64,000 nucleotides of DNA from Spisula solida (Eukaryota > Mollusca > Bivalvia > Venerida > Mactridae): contig OX365959.1 of the NCBI GenBank assembly GCA_947247005.1, positions 41,075,097-41,139,096 of the forward strand, written 5' to 3'. The notes under the pieces were generated by a model. The model was not told where the DNA came from. It worked only from the letters and a program-made list of their open reading frames with translations, and did no database searches. Shown here in pieces: positions 22,854 to 35,560 of the stretch. The stretch's first letter is position 1, and every line of letters begins with the position of its first letter. A program made the position numbers and the translations under genes.

Positions 22854-24685
22854 CATGGAGGGTGCGTATTTGCATTAGTACTCGGACAAAATTATTTCGG
22901 ATGTAAGTACTCTCTATAACGTTTCCCTTAAACACATATGCAACCACAAAATTCTAAAAAGGACAGTAAATATCAATTCCGAAATCGAGGTACAATAGGT
23001 ACACTTGTCAAGTACTCGGATAAAGGTTATTTCGGATGTAATACCTCTCTCTCTCTATAACATATCCCTAACAAGCATACACACAGTCTGACTCAAAGAT
23101 AAATTATATTCTACAAAGAACGATGTATAACAAAATCACTGTATGTGTACAATATGTAAACAAAAACTCGGATAGACATTATTTCGGTTGAAATATATTT
23201 CTGTTACATAACCTTATAAACACACAACCCATTGTGATCTCGTGTCAGACAGCAATTGTAGATGAATGTCAATAAAAAAAGGAAAAGTTTTGTAAATCAA
23301 TGAAAACAACGTTAAATCATTTTATTGCTTACATACAAAATGTTGTTCGCTAGTAAAAATAAGTATTTGCTCACAAATGCGCCAGTATCGCTATACTAGA
23401 AATAGGCTAAATATCAATAATGGCCTGTAGGCTTTGCGAATGCATAAACACGAACGAGAATTGTAAACAAAGTATATATAATTATATATCCACCGTATAA
23501 AATCACTTTATGCATATTTATACAAGCGAATATCATTCAAGCACGGGAAACTTATTTGCTGAAATCACATTTTTACCATTCTGTTAACCATTTGTTTCAA
23601 GCAAATTGGCATAAAAATACACCTTTAGCCATTTAAATAAATCAGAAAAATATGTAATAAAACATGTGTTGTTCATATATTTAGAAACAAAACACATTTA
23701 TATAAATACTTTGTGTGAGTCTATCTCCAGGAAGTTTATCCACTCTTTTTGACAAAAATCTAACGATTTAGTATTTATTTTTTAAATATATATCGAATTC
23801 GTACAGCTGCTTATTTAGAGAAAGGCTACTGCTGTTTTAAACAGCTAACTACTCATTAAACTCAATTTTAGAACGTTTACGTTTGGTCCCCATAGTAACG
23901 AAGTAAGTTATATCACAAGATACCAAGCGGTAATTAAGATTAGAGAGTCATTCACCATGATTAAATAACTTAAACTTGAATCAATAGATAAGACACATGT
24001 TAATACAACATTATTATATTATAATTATATAGTATTTTGTAACACATAATTAATAAACAAAATAATTAAATCTTGGTTTTAACTTGATATTATCTAAGTA
24101 CACATTTATAACATCATATCATGTACATGTGATATTTCGAATCTATTAATTAGATATAAAATCTAATTAATATGTAAACGACGAAAGGTTTTCTGGAAAA
24201 TTAAGTTTCGTGTTTCAAGTTTCATTAACATACTAACGTCTCGTGCGCGCTGCTCCGATGAGACGTAAAAATATTTGTATCGTATAATTATATTGTCGTT
24301 ATATTCTTAGAATTAGACTAGACGTTGACAACAATACGTGCATTGAATGTTTCATAGGTTGTCTTACATAATAAGGGTATAATATATTATTCAGAGACAT
24401 GTAGACTTGATAAGTAACATCAAACCTCTCTAAAGAAGCCATTCTTATTCATTACTCGTCAAAATCTGCTTAGCAGACATACTAACGAGAAGACGGAAAG
24501 GAAACGCAATAACTAGCTCAGATACTATGTTGCAAGGCATTTGTTGAACGAACTGTCAAATTAAAAAATATCTTCGAGCCGCTTATTACAGTGTGATTCT
24601 GAGATGATTCTTGATGAACCAACTCCATCTGCCGTGAGCCACAACTGACAGAAATGGCCAACACGTGCATAAATACGGATATTGA

Positions 24686-24880
24686 AAAATCGAACAGGGA
24701 AGGCAGCACTCAACTGAAATAGGCGATCACAGAAAACAGAAATAACACACAACGACACGGATCACAATTACACGGAAGAATGCACATCATAACGCTGTTT
24801 CATCCGAAATTCAAAGCCATGTCCAGTATACAATCTAACCTGCCTTTAGCTGTCAGACTCGAAATTTATATCAATACTGA
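24686..24880 (+). repeat. GGGAAGGCAGCACTCAAC dispersed repeat in unit A
   Basis: It begins AAAAATCGAACAGGGAAGG and continues CAGCACTCAACTGAAATAG, with CACGGAAGAATGCACA and TTCAAAG-type later motifs. The orthologous copy in unit B is at 32625, so this insertion predates the duplication. Confidence 0.65.
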
Positions 24881-26497
24881 CTGCTTACAAAACGTTAGTA
24901 GATAGAAAATGCATTTAATTGTATAATTCGACAGTATTAACCGGGCATGATGAATATTCCGTGATTAACCGTCTTATTCTATCAAGTTTTTAATTTTATC
25001 TTGTAAGAACATTCTTACGTATAACCACGAAGTAAACGAATATTAATGCGATCCAAGTAAATAAATACGCACAATAAAAATAATTGAGATATATATCAAA
25101 ATATAGACTGCTTAAACAAGACATGTGGCTGTTTGTTGCACGTGATCACTAACGCAGGTTGAATGAATGGTACCATGCTGTTATTGGCTCACGTTATACA
25201 CGGGATAAAATAAATGAAAACAACTTGTTTACTGAAGCCAATTTCACCAACAAAGTAAATATGTATTTTAAACAAGATCTCTTTATTATAATGCAGACAA
25301 TCAATGCGTGTTGAACAGTTTAATTAATTGCGTCTACATAATTCATTAATTTATTCTAATCATTTAGGACAAAATAAATATCATAGCGTTCGTACTATTT
25401 GCTTTGGCATGGTATACCCCCGCCATTGGATACAGCACTAGCGCTTTTATTGACATAATCCTATTATGTCTACAGACAAAACATACAGATGAAAACCCCA
25501 AAGGAAGCAAATAGTTTTTGAAGAGGCTGGCGATTTTATTACCCAATTATTCTGTATAAGCCATAGCGGCACGTTATATCTTAGTATGCCATCAAAAACA
25601 TTTGGGTGTTGACAGCGATGAATTTGTTGACAATAGCCACATTGCTATTTTGAAGCACTAACACTAATATGTTATAAGCAAATTAACTGTATATTTGTAG
25701 AACAAACATGGTCTGTAAAACAGAAAAAATGTACTATACAAACAGTCTACAGGGAGCATAACACTATAACACTGATGTCATCTGTCTTAACTCTCGTGTG
25801 ACTGGAATGTTTACATGAATGTACTTTATTGCTGTTTATTTTGCCAGCGTCTAATGTCCATACGTCCTCGTTAACATTAATATACATTATTGAGTACAGG
25901 ACTATACACACGCAGACCACGTGCGTAAGTCACGAGCCAGAGTTAGAAAAGTGTCAGGATTTCTTCCAATTTCAATGTTGCCATAAAACACTTGAGTTCG
26001 TTCGAGATTTCGAGAGTCTGTTTGCGTTCGAGAGTTGTGAGTGCGTGGTCATTCGTTTTGCCATGTCAGATAGGCCAATGGCCTTAGACTTCGCGGGAGT
26101 AAATTTATATTTTAACGTTATTTATTGCCATGTAAATAGAGAATGTTGTTTTGAAGTGTACAGTATTTTAGTATACTTAAAAGTAAGCGTGCGGCAGTTC
26201 TATACGAGGGATGTGTCACTGAATAATTCACATAATTATATGCATGTACAAGAGTGAGACGTTAATAAATTTATCTTATCTTATCTTTGTACTTCGTAAA
26301 ATATAATGTATGATGTATTTTGTGACTTACGTTCGTCAGTGGTGCTTTTAGTGTATATACATGATAAAGGTTGCTCATGAAGAAAGCACTACACGTGATG
26401 TCTGATAACTGGTGATTGAATGCTTCGCTAACATTGCATAAGAGAAGTAAGTGTCGCATATAAAATCATAGTTTCGAAGCAAAATTAATGATGAACT

Positions 26498-26561
26498 GCC
26501 TCGGTAGTCTAGTGGTAGAGTGCCCGTTTCCAGTGCGGGAGGCCCGAAATTCCTGGCTGCA
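26498..26561 (+). pseudogene. tRNA-like sequence (tRNA-Gly-like body), degenerate
   Basis: GCCTCGGTAGTCTAGTGGTA and GAGTGCCC form an A-box arm, and GTGCGGGAGGCCCG closely resembles the anticodon-stem and variable region of eukaryotic tRNA-Gly. The putative 7-base anticodon loop TTCCAGT would read CCA. The T-arm is broken (GAAATTCCTGG), so it is not a functional tRNA. The paralogue at 34378 has a different loop. It is either a tRNA pseudogene or the head of a SINE. Confidence 0.5.
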
Positions 26562-27044
26562 TATAACCGTATATAATAAGTACATTGTGAGAGGGAACTT
26601 CCGGGTCTTTGATCATGTCTGGCAGTAGTTCATGTTTAATATGTTTTATATATCGGCAAAATGGAATATCAAAGTAATTTAAAGTTTTATATCAATTTTC
26701 TTCGCCCTTTATTCTCTTCAATTCAACAAAAAGGAAGAAAACATCAACGTCTAGACGACATAATGTTTAAGAAGATGATCAAATCGGTATTGATGTTCTA
26801 TTCTAAAAGTCTTCTAACGAGGTAACTGCATGATGAGATGTGCTTTTGGATCTGTGGTTACATGAAAAGACGCTAATGAACCATAAGCATGATGACAACT
26901 TTCTGATAATTTCACATTTTTAGTCTCAATTACTTAGAAAGTGAGTACGTTAGAATGATGAGTTTGTCTTAAATTAATGAATGTTTTAAATCAATTAATC
27001 GATTATTTCTCTCAAGTATTCTTTAAATGAAGCTTCATAAAACA

Positions 27045-28293
27045 TCTACACTTAACCGATTTAGAAACGCAACTATTTTGGGGGTCGATATTTTTTTGTA
27101 TTAATTATTATTTAAATTTTATTGGAGTATAAACTAATAAATGGGACGCTAGTCTTATGCCTGGTACGATTTTCTACGAAAAAATATTTCAATTTAGCCC
27201 ATTACGTCAGAGTGGCGTCATTTTCATTATTTACACGTGACGTGTGAGCAAAACCACTGGGCGTGGCGATTTGACTGACAATTTATAGAAAAACGATATC
27301 CCAACAAAAAAACATAAACTCAAATTTTGAAGTGCGTTGTATACGGTGCCACGCTTTCAGGATACATAACATCCTGGCGCCATCGACTTGCTTTAAGCAG
27401 TTATGTGACGTTTAATCATGACAAAGTAGATTAACTATCGTCTGTTGACGATATTTAGACTTACATAGTGTTTTCAAGAGGCAGTTTCCATCTTCGATTG
27501 TCTGCGTCAGGTATGCCGACGATACAAGCGCGTAAACATGATGGCACCAAACGAATGTTTTCTATAAAGACCCCACTTCCGGTCAAAGATATTTTTGTTA
27601 TACCTACAATTTGAAGGCAATGATGCGTACGATTAAGTAATTTTGCTAAAATATACATTCCGTAACATTTTGAGTAATGTTTACTATGGCCCATGTTGAA
27701 AATCGCTTCATTTTGTCTGTCTTCTTATTTATCTTGACATATTCCATTATCCACTTCCGGTTACGGGTTTGATATGCCATAGACATAAGAAATGTACATT
27801 CTTAACCATTGAAACAATGCAGCCTATGCTAGATGAGCAAAAACTTGCTGACAGCTCATGTTGAGGTTGTGGAGCTCATTGCATTTTTACTCGTGAAACA
27901 AAATTTGAAGGCAGACACAATTGGCCATCAAGAAGTGCATCATCAAGCAGAAACTTCTGAACGTTTGGATTGATACGTGTTTTCCTCATAGTTGTGTGGA
28001 ACAACATCCTACAACACTTTATTTTCCCGCCAATGAGGCAAAGACGCCTGACTTTAATAGCAAGTTGCAGCTTATAAATACATTATTAATTTTGCGAACT
28101 TGACATTGTCGATCAGTACATTTCGTGGTTTGGTTTTGTGACCATCTAAACCTTGATTACAATGAAATTTGCACATCTATGACTTCATGTATTGATTTCA
28201 TTACATGTAAAATTTCAATAGAATTGAAGCACATTAACTGACGTAAATTTATCAAAAACCCACTGTTGCGTTTTTAAATCGGTTAAGTGTAAA
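27045..28293. mobile_element. TIR DNA element with TA flanks, inserted only in unit A
   Basis: The ends CACTTAACCGATTTA and, a base further on, AAACGCAAC form a 25-base TIR with one mismatch (right end GTTGCGTTTTTAAATCGGT...). TA lies directly outside each end, consistent with a Tc1/mariner-like target, though other superfamilies are possible. Units B (about 34975) and C (about 39520 and 39665) are uninserted. Internal ORFs (27461-27694 minus, 27921-28103 plus) resemble no transposase I can name. Confidence 0.75.
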
Positions 28294-28849
28294 AACATTT
28301 CTGAAAAAGTGGGCAGGAAAATTCTCCTATTGACAGTTATCTATGACATTGTATATTTTGTTCCTAAAAGCAAATAATAAAAATAAATCGGCAACTTTCA
28401 ATTTGTTAGAAGTCAGTATTGGTATGTCAAATAATGTCACTAAGTTTGAACACTTAATGCTACAGGTTACTTTATGTTAGTAGTGGTGCGTTTGTTCTGT
28501 TGGTAAAAGCAATTGATGAAATGAATCGGCAAATTAAAATTTGTTAGAAGTCATTATTGGTATGTCTGAATGTGTCAATAATGTCACAAAGTTGTAACAT
28601 TGCATGCAACATTTAGTTGCATCGTACAAAACATATGCAATCTGGATCCTGACACACAAGTAACTAGGTCCATTAAACATGACATGTGGATAGAGGCCCA
28701 TCAGGATAAATGTATTATTATCAAATCGGTTACGAGGCAGGTTTATAATATTTGGATACGGGCTAGGATAGGTTCAATACAATATATGAACGACAGTAGT
28801 CCATACTGATAATGGTTAAATAATATATTTCCCGCTATATCTGGTCGTG

Positions 28850-29165
28850 TAGTCTGCAAAATATCTGGAAGTGCCAGGAAGCTGTGTATCGGTGCTATAC
28901 ACCGGGTACATTAAGGAACCGGACTGTCTATTCGAAATAAGAGCTAGGCGCACTTCTGCAGCACCGGACATGCCTGTATCTAATGTCTCTCTCTCCATTC
29001 AGGGGCTTCTCTCAGTCTGTCCCTCTGGTCGGATCATGCTGTATCTGCACTGGTAGAGGATGTACCTGCGCCCTTGTGGCTGCAACACAATAATGTGCCT
29101 TTGAGCGTGCGTTCGCATGAAAAAGGGGCTATATAAATCTGGTACATGTATATTTTTTATTTTAT
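28850..29165 (+). mobile_element. Retroelement 3' tail (SINE/LINE-like), less AT-rich than surroundings
   Basis: This GC-richer block ends AAAAGGGGCTATATAAATCT followed by an A/T-rich run. That resembles the CGCTATATAAAT-type 3' tails of invertebrate LINE-dependent SINEs. It occurs only at the end of unit A. Family assignment is uncertain. Confidence 0.4.
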
Positions 29166-31568
29166 TTTAAAGCTACATACAAACTTGACAATTGCCGGCA
29201 AATATACCAGCAGCACATGATAATTTACATGCTCGTGCGATTTGTTGACATAATTATAATGTTTTGTAACAATGCTCTATTGAACAGGGCATGATTTAAG
29301 AGCGCTGCTCATTGTGCAAACATTCATAATCTGATTATATGTCAAAGTTTCTTGCACAATTGATGACTTGACATATAATTATCTTGAACACTCGTCACTT
29401 TGACATGGCGGTGTGTAATTTGATCAACTTGAATTCTTAGTGCGCATTTCCCTTATTCCCTTATTTCAATTAAATGTACACTAAGGACTTACATAAGATG
29501 CAATGATGTCATTCAATTAATTTTATTTAGAATACGTTTTCAGAGATTGAAATAGAATAATGTACTAAGGAGATAGAATAGTACACGGGTTAATGCCCCT
29601 AAATTTATTTCATGGGACAGGCTCTAGAAAGGAGCTTTACTTAATGTTATAATGAGGTAAACATTGATCTTTAATAATGTATTGTTCACTTTTTATAAAC
29701 ATATTTTATAGTTCAATATTATGCATAATATAGTACAAACGTAACGATCCGAGTTCTATTATGTAAAATCATTATCATACCTCGTTAAAACGTGTCTTAT
29801 TACTATTTTCTGTTTAGTTATAATAAAAAAATTGAACTCACGCCAATGGTACGGCTATTTATTTTTCCAATGCTTACATCAAGAAGACGTCGGAATGTGT
29901 CCGATATGTTTCGTGGCTAAAGACATTATGCTAGGACACATGACGAACCCCTTATCTGATCACATTGGTCAATATAATTATCTTGCGTTTCTTAACTATC
30001 CGGCTTCTTATAACTGTTTTCGGGAAGATGACTTAGGTTAACGACTGCACACAAGGAGGGGGCGTATTTGTACTTATGTCTAGTACTGTGACAAGATTAT
30101 TTCGGGTAATAATAACATATCCATGAAAACATGCACCGAGACATTGTCAGACAGAAACTCTAAGAAGAACAGTAAAATAACAAATTCATTGAATTAGTAC
30201 AATATGTAGACAAGTACTCGGATAGACATTATTTTAGACGAAATATATGTCTGTTACATAACCTTTTAGACACACAACCCATTGAGATCTCGTGTCAGAC
30301 GGAAATTCTATAAGAATGACAATAAAATAAAAGGAAAAGTTTTGTAAATCAATGAAAACAACGTTAAATCGTTTTATTGCTTACATACAAAACTCTCAAA
30401 ATGTTGTTCGCTTGTAAAAAATAAGTATTTGCTCACAATTGCGCCAGTATCGCTATATGAGAAATAGGCTAAATATCAATAATGGCTTGGAGGCTGTGTG
30501 AATACATAAACACGAACGAGAGTTGTAATCTTAGTATATTTATTATTTGCTTTCAATGTATTATGGAGTTTTTCCAGAGAAAATAACAGTGAAAATAACA
30601 GCGAAGTAACCACTTTGTTAGTTTCACTGTTTTAGAAGCTGGTTCAAGTTCATGTCGTTATGTCATCACGACGTCATAATTCTCACGTCGCGACGTTCCA
30701 ATTTCGACGTGCTTTTTCCCAATGAAGCCAATTACGGCACATTTTAGGAGAACTGGAGGCATATAATAAACAGAAAATGTGCCACTCGTGAAAATCTTGA
30801 TTTTCTGTGATCACTCGGTGAAATAAATTTCCATCTTACACCAAAATCAACAAATATCCTCTATATTTGTATATATCTACCGACTAAGATCACTTTTAGG
30901 CATGTATACAAGTGAATACCATTCAAAGTCGGGACACTTTTTTTCTGAAATCGCATTTTTACCATACCGTTTACCAAACGGCAAATAGATACACCTTTAG
31001 CCATTTACATTAATAAGACAAAAACGTGTAATAAGATATTGTGCTTATATTTAGAATACAAAAACATTAATATTTTATCCAGGATGTTAACCCGGCAAAA
31101 TGTCGCCTTTTCCTTGTTTCTATAATTCTTTTTGAGCATTATTCATAGCCTTGCGTAAATGGAATTCTGTTTTTGAAACATACACCGGATTCTTTCATGT
31201 GTGTATTTAGAGAAAGGCAAATGCCTTATTAGAATAACGCCTCCTTATTGCCAATTTGAGAGCTGTGACTATTGGACATCTTAGTAACGAAGTAAGTTAG
31301 ATAACAAACAAACAAGCGGGATTTAAGATTTAAGAGATAGTTCAACATAATTAAATTACTGAAACTTATATCAATAGATAAGTCAAATTTTCATATTGCA
31401 GAGCTTTTTCAATACCTTATTTAGTAATTTGTAATACATGGTGTCAAAACAGCGAGTTTATATAAAAATAATTGATTTAATGCAATAATATTACTAATGC
31501 TGTAAACTATTTACATAATAAATTATGTTTTTTCAAGACAGTTGAATTGTCTTGATTTCGCTGTTAAA

Positions 31569-31834
31569 CTGGGCTGGTATTCACAAAGCATCTTAGTTGA
31601 AAACTTAAATATTTTGACTTAAGTTAAAAAATAGTATTGCATATATCGTGCACAAATTGAAGATTAACCCATGTTTTCTTAGTGATTATAGAAGCTCTTT
31701 ACATAATGATTTAAACCTATGCAAAAAATCAATAATCTTGATTATCATGTTAGGCTGACATACTTTAGAAATCTTCGTGTTTTTAAGAAAAATCTAAGTT
31801 TTCTACTAAGATGCTTTGTGAATACCAGCCCTGG
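31569..31834. mobile_element. MITE with GGGCTGGTATTCACAAAGC termini
   Basis: Left GGGCTGGTATTCACAAAGCA and TCTTAGTTGAAAACTTA is mirrored at the right end by AGTTTTCTACTAAGATGC and TTTGTGAATACCAGCCC. It is about 265 bases and non-coding. A related terminus (GGGCTGGTATTCAAAG) occurs at 54227, so the family has more than one member here. Units A and C lack it. Confidence 0.75.
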
Positions 31835-32624
31835 ACCATGAAATCTAATCCCAACGTTTATCCGACCCCCCAAGTACAGAACATGAATTTTCCATTCATG
31901 CTTTGTAATCCACGGAAATGCAATTGTTATCAAAATCGACGAAATTTAATATCCCTGTGAATATGTGATGTTTAGAGTATACTAAATATATTGTTGTGAA
32001 ATCATGGTTTGAATTGTTATGATAGTATTGAAGTAAAGGTTTATGACATATTTCCATGTACATGTTAGATTTCGAATCTATTATTATCTAAACGTGGGAA
32101 GGTTTCTAGGCCAGTCATTCTAGCCCAAAAATTAGGTTTCGTGTTACAAGTTTCATTAACATAGTTAACGTCTCGCATGTGCTGCTCCGATTAGACGTAA
32201 TTATATAATTATATTGCTTTCGTATTCGTGGAATTGTCTAGAAAGCAGATGTGACGTTGACACTTATACGTGTATTACATGTTAAATATATTGTCTTAAA
32301 TAAAAAGGAGATGATAATAATAGAATCTTCAGAGACATGTAGGCATGACAAGTAAATGGAAACCTCTCTAGAGAAGCCATTCTTCTTCATTACTCGTCAA
32401 AATCCGCTTAACAGACATAATAACAAGGGAACAGGAGGCGCAATTACTTCAAAGTATTAAACGGAATTTGTTAAACTGTTAAACTTACAAAAAATCTTCA
32501 AGCAGCAACCATCCTCCAATTAAGGTGTCAGACTGCATTAGGGATGAATTATTGATAAACCAATTTCACATGCCTTAAACATCAACATATCGGTAACGAT
32601 CAACATCTGCATAAAGATATTGAA

Positions 32625-32840
32625 AAATCGGACAGGGAAGGCAGCACTCAACTGAAACAGCGACACATAGAAAATAGAAATAACAAAGGCCACAATTACA
32701 CGGTACAATGCTAAACACACAACTGAATGAAACTATATCGCTGAAAGTCCGAGATTCAGATGTCAAAAAGCCCAAAATCAAAGTTCAGCTTTAAAAAAAT
32801 GTTTTAGCCATCAAATAGCCGAAAGTTACTTCGCACAAAA
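32625..32840 (+). repeat. GGGAAGGCAGCACTCAAC dispersed repeat in unit B
   Basis: It begins AAAATCGGACAGGGAAGG then CAGCACTCAACTGAAACAG and contains CACAACTGAATGAAAC, AGATGTCAAAAAGCCCAAA and AAAGTTCAGCTTTAAAA. It is orthologous to 24686 in unit A. Confidence 0.7.
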
Positions 32841-34377
32841 TCAATTATGTATGATAATATCGGCTTTTTTAACAAGACACATGGCTTATTGATTCACGTG
32901 ACCAGAAACGCAGGTTTGAATGTACAGTAGCATGCTGTTTTTGGCTCACGTTATACATGTGATAAAATAAATTATATCAGTTTGTTTACTTTTGGCCAAC
33001 TGATAGCAAAGTAAACATGTATTCAAAACAAAAGCTTTCCTTTTTAATGCAAACAACCAATGCGCGTTGAACAGTTTAATTCATTGCGTATACATAATTC
33101 ATTAATTTATTTTAATCATTTAGGAAAAAATAAATATCATAGCGCTTGTTCTATTTGCTTTGGTATGGCATACCCCCGCCATTGGATACGGCACTAGCGC
33201 TTTTATTGACACAATCCGATTATGTCTACAGACGAAACCCCTCAGGAAGCAAATAGTTTTTGAAGAGGCTGGCGTTTTTATTACCAAATTATTCTGTATA
33301 AGCCATAGCGGCATGTTATATCTTAGTATGCCATCAAAAACATTGGGGTGTTGACAGCGATGAATTCATTGACAATAGCCACATTGCTATTTCTACGCAC
33401 TAATAGAATGTAATAAGCACATAAGCTGTATATTTGTAGAACAAACATGGTCTTTTAGACAGAAAAAAATATACCATACAAACAGTCTACAGAGAGCATA
33501 CCACACTTACACTGATGTCATATGTCTGGACTCGTGTGACTGCAATGTTTGCATTAATGTACTTGTTACTGTTTCTTATGCCAGCTTCTAATGACCATAA
33601 GTTCTCGTTAACATTATTATACATTAATGAGTATTGATTAATATACATACGAGGCCCGTGTCAGAATTTCTAACAATTTCATTGTTGCCATAAAACACAT
33701 TATTCTTTATTCGTTCGTTCGTTCGTTTTCATCTCGTCCGACCGTCCGTCCTTCTGTTCGAGAGTTCATTTGGACGAGAGTGCATTTGTTCATTCGAGGT
33801 GTTAGCGAACATATATGTTATCATCATTCACCCATTCCACAATTTGAACCATTGAACTTCCACTCTCACTCGAATTGCCTTCAATCAGTCACTTGATACC
33901 GTTTATATATTTATGACATGAATAACTTAAATTTATATGCTATAAATTTAAGTGCTTTTGTTGAAAGTTATATTTTAAACTTATGTGTAGTTGAGTAACA
34001 ATGCAACAGAGAATTGAGAACAAGTTATACAATATAATAACTGAATACTCTTTTGAAGTACAGTATATTACTCCTATAAAGTACATGTATACATGTACAC
34101 TTTCAAACTATGACACTTTATTTCAAGGTGTTTGGAAGTTCTATCGAGAGACATTTGACTGAATAATTCACAAAGTTATATGTATGTACTTCGTAAAATA
34201 TAATGTGTGATGTATTTTGTGACGTACGTTCGTCAGTGGTGCTTTTAGTTTAAAGGTTGACCAGGAAAAAAGCACTACACGTGATGTCTGATAACTGGTG
34301 ATTAAATGCTTAGCTAACATTGCATAAGAGAAGTTAGTTTCGCATATTAAATCATAATTTCGAAGCAAATGATGAAC

Positions 34378-34447
34378 CACATTGGTAGCCTAATGGTAGA
34401 GTGCCCGTTTTTGAGTGCTGGAGGCCCGAAGTTCGCCCCTGGCTGTG
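34378..34447 (+). pseudogene. tRNA-like sequence, paralogue of 26498
   Basis: CACATTGGTAGCCTAATGGT and AGAGTGCCCG, then TGGAGGCCCGAAGTTCGCCC, align with the tRNA-like unit in unit A and keep a better T-arm segment (AGTTCGCCC). It cannot fold into a normal anticodon arm (TTTTTGAGTGCT). In unit C only the 3' part (GAGTTCGCCC, 38997) survives. Confidence 0.45.
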
Positions 34448-35287
34448 TCATGCTATATCTACGAAATATAAAGGGTACATAATTCATGACGATGCTGGCA
34501 CGAGAGAGGAAATTACCGGTACGTTGAACAAGTCTGGCAGTAGTTCGTGTTTGATATGTTTCATATATCGGCATAATGGAATATCAAAGTTACTTAAAGT
34601 TTTACATCTATTTTCTACGCCCTTTTATTCTCTTCATTCAACAAAAAGGAAGGAAACATCAACGTCTAGACGACATTATGTTTAAGAAGATGATCAAATT
34701 GGTATTTATGTTTTTATCTAAAAGTCTTCTAACGAGATAACTGTATGGTGAGCTGTGCTTTTGGATCTGTGGTTACATGAAAAGACGCTAATGAACCATA
34801 AGCATGATCACAACTTTCTGATAATTCCACAATTTTGTCTCAATTGCTTATAAAGTGAGTATGTTAGAATGATGAGGTTTTCTTAACTTAATGAATTTTG
34901 TCAATCGATTAATCAATATTTCCTAATATATGTTATTTGTGAGGTATTCATTAATTGTGGATATAAAAAATCTTAAATACTTGTAATTCTGAGTAAGACA
35001 AGTACTCGGATAGACATTATTTCGGAGGAAATATCTGTTTCATAACCTAACACACACGCAACCCATACCGATCTCATGTCAGACAGAAATTCTAGAAGAA
35101 TGTCAATAAAATAAAAGTTTTGTAAATCAATGAAAACAACGTTAAATTATGTTATTGCTTACATACAAAACTCACGAAATGGTGTTCGGTGGTACAAATA
35201 TGTATTTTCTCACAATTACTCCAGTATCACTATACTTGAAATAGGCTAAATATCAATAATGGCTTGGAGGCTGTGCGAATCTATAAA

Positions 35288-35560
35288 AAAAGATCATATT
35301 AAGTCAGACAGGGAAGGCAGCACTCAACTTAACCAGCCGAGCACAGAAAACATTAAAAACACACAAAGAACAATGCCCAACTAAACAAGCGCAGATCCGC
35401 CCAAGTCCAAGCTGTCGAAAAGTAAAATAAATTATAACTAGCTGAATGACCCAGTAGAAAAGATACAGCAACCAAAAGGCGGAATGCCTACGCTGAATGA
35501 CCTAGTTACAACAGCCTTTAGTCTCAAAAGTTAAATAACAGTATTAAAACGTTGAAAGGC
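35288..35560 (+). repeat. Longest copy of the GGGAAGGCAGCACTCAAC dispersed repeat
   Basis: It begins ATATTAAGTCAGACAGGG and AAGGCAGCACTCAACTTAAC, then AACACACAAAGAACAATGCC, CAGATCCGCCCAAGTCCAAG, AGCTGAATGACCCAG and CTTTAGTCTCAAAAG. Its position in unit C does not match the A/B copies, so it is an independent insertion. Confidence 0.7.

Larger units (their letters stand above)
20935..29180. repeat. Segmental duplication, unit A (of three)
   Basis: Landmarks shared with unit B: TGCGATTTGTTGACATAAT (20965 and 29237), AATGTGTCCGATAT (22256 and 29892), CTCGGATAGACATTATTT (23168, 30218; also 35006 in C), CAGGGAAGGCAGCACTCAAC (24694, 32634) and GCATACCCCCGCCATTGGAT-type sequence (25420, 33170, 37320). 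Unit A alone carries TIR elements at 22443-22853 and 27045-28293 and a retroelement tail at 28850-29165. Boundaries are approximate and no gene was recognised inside. Confidence 0.88.
29200..34990. repeat. Segmental duplication, unit B
   Basis: Shares landmarks with A throughout and with C from its CTCGGATAGACATTATTT block onward. It is shorter than A because it lacks A's insertions. Unit-B-specific material includes about 30545-30870 and the MITE at 31569-31834. A TTCG tetranucleotide run occurs at about 33710-33730. No gene was recognised. Confidence 0.85.

Noticed and set aside
25829..26257. 142-codon plus-strand ORF in unit A
   Set aside because: The equivalent regions of units B and C are disrupted and no domain is recognisable; probably chance.
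26498..26561. Functional tRNA gene
   Set aside because: The T-arm is incomplete and the acceptor stem does not pair convincingly.
27461..27694. Minus-strand ORF inside the TIR element considered as a THAP or transposase domain
   Set aside because: The cysteine and histidine spacing does not fit THAP and no DDE signature could be found.
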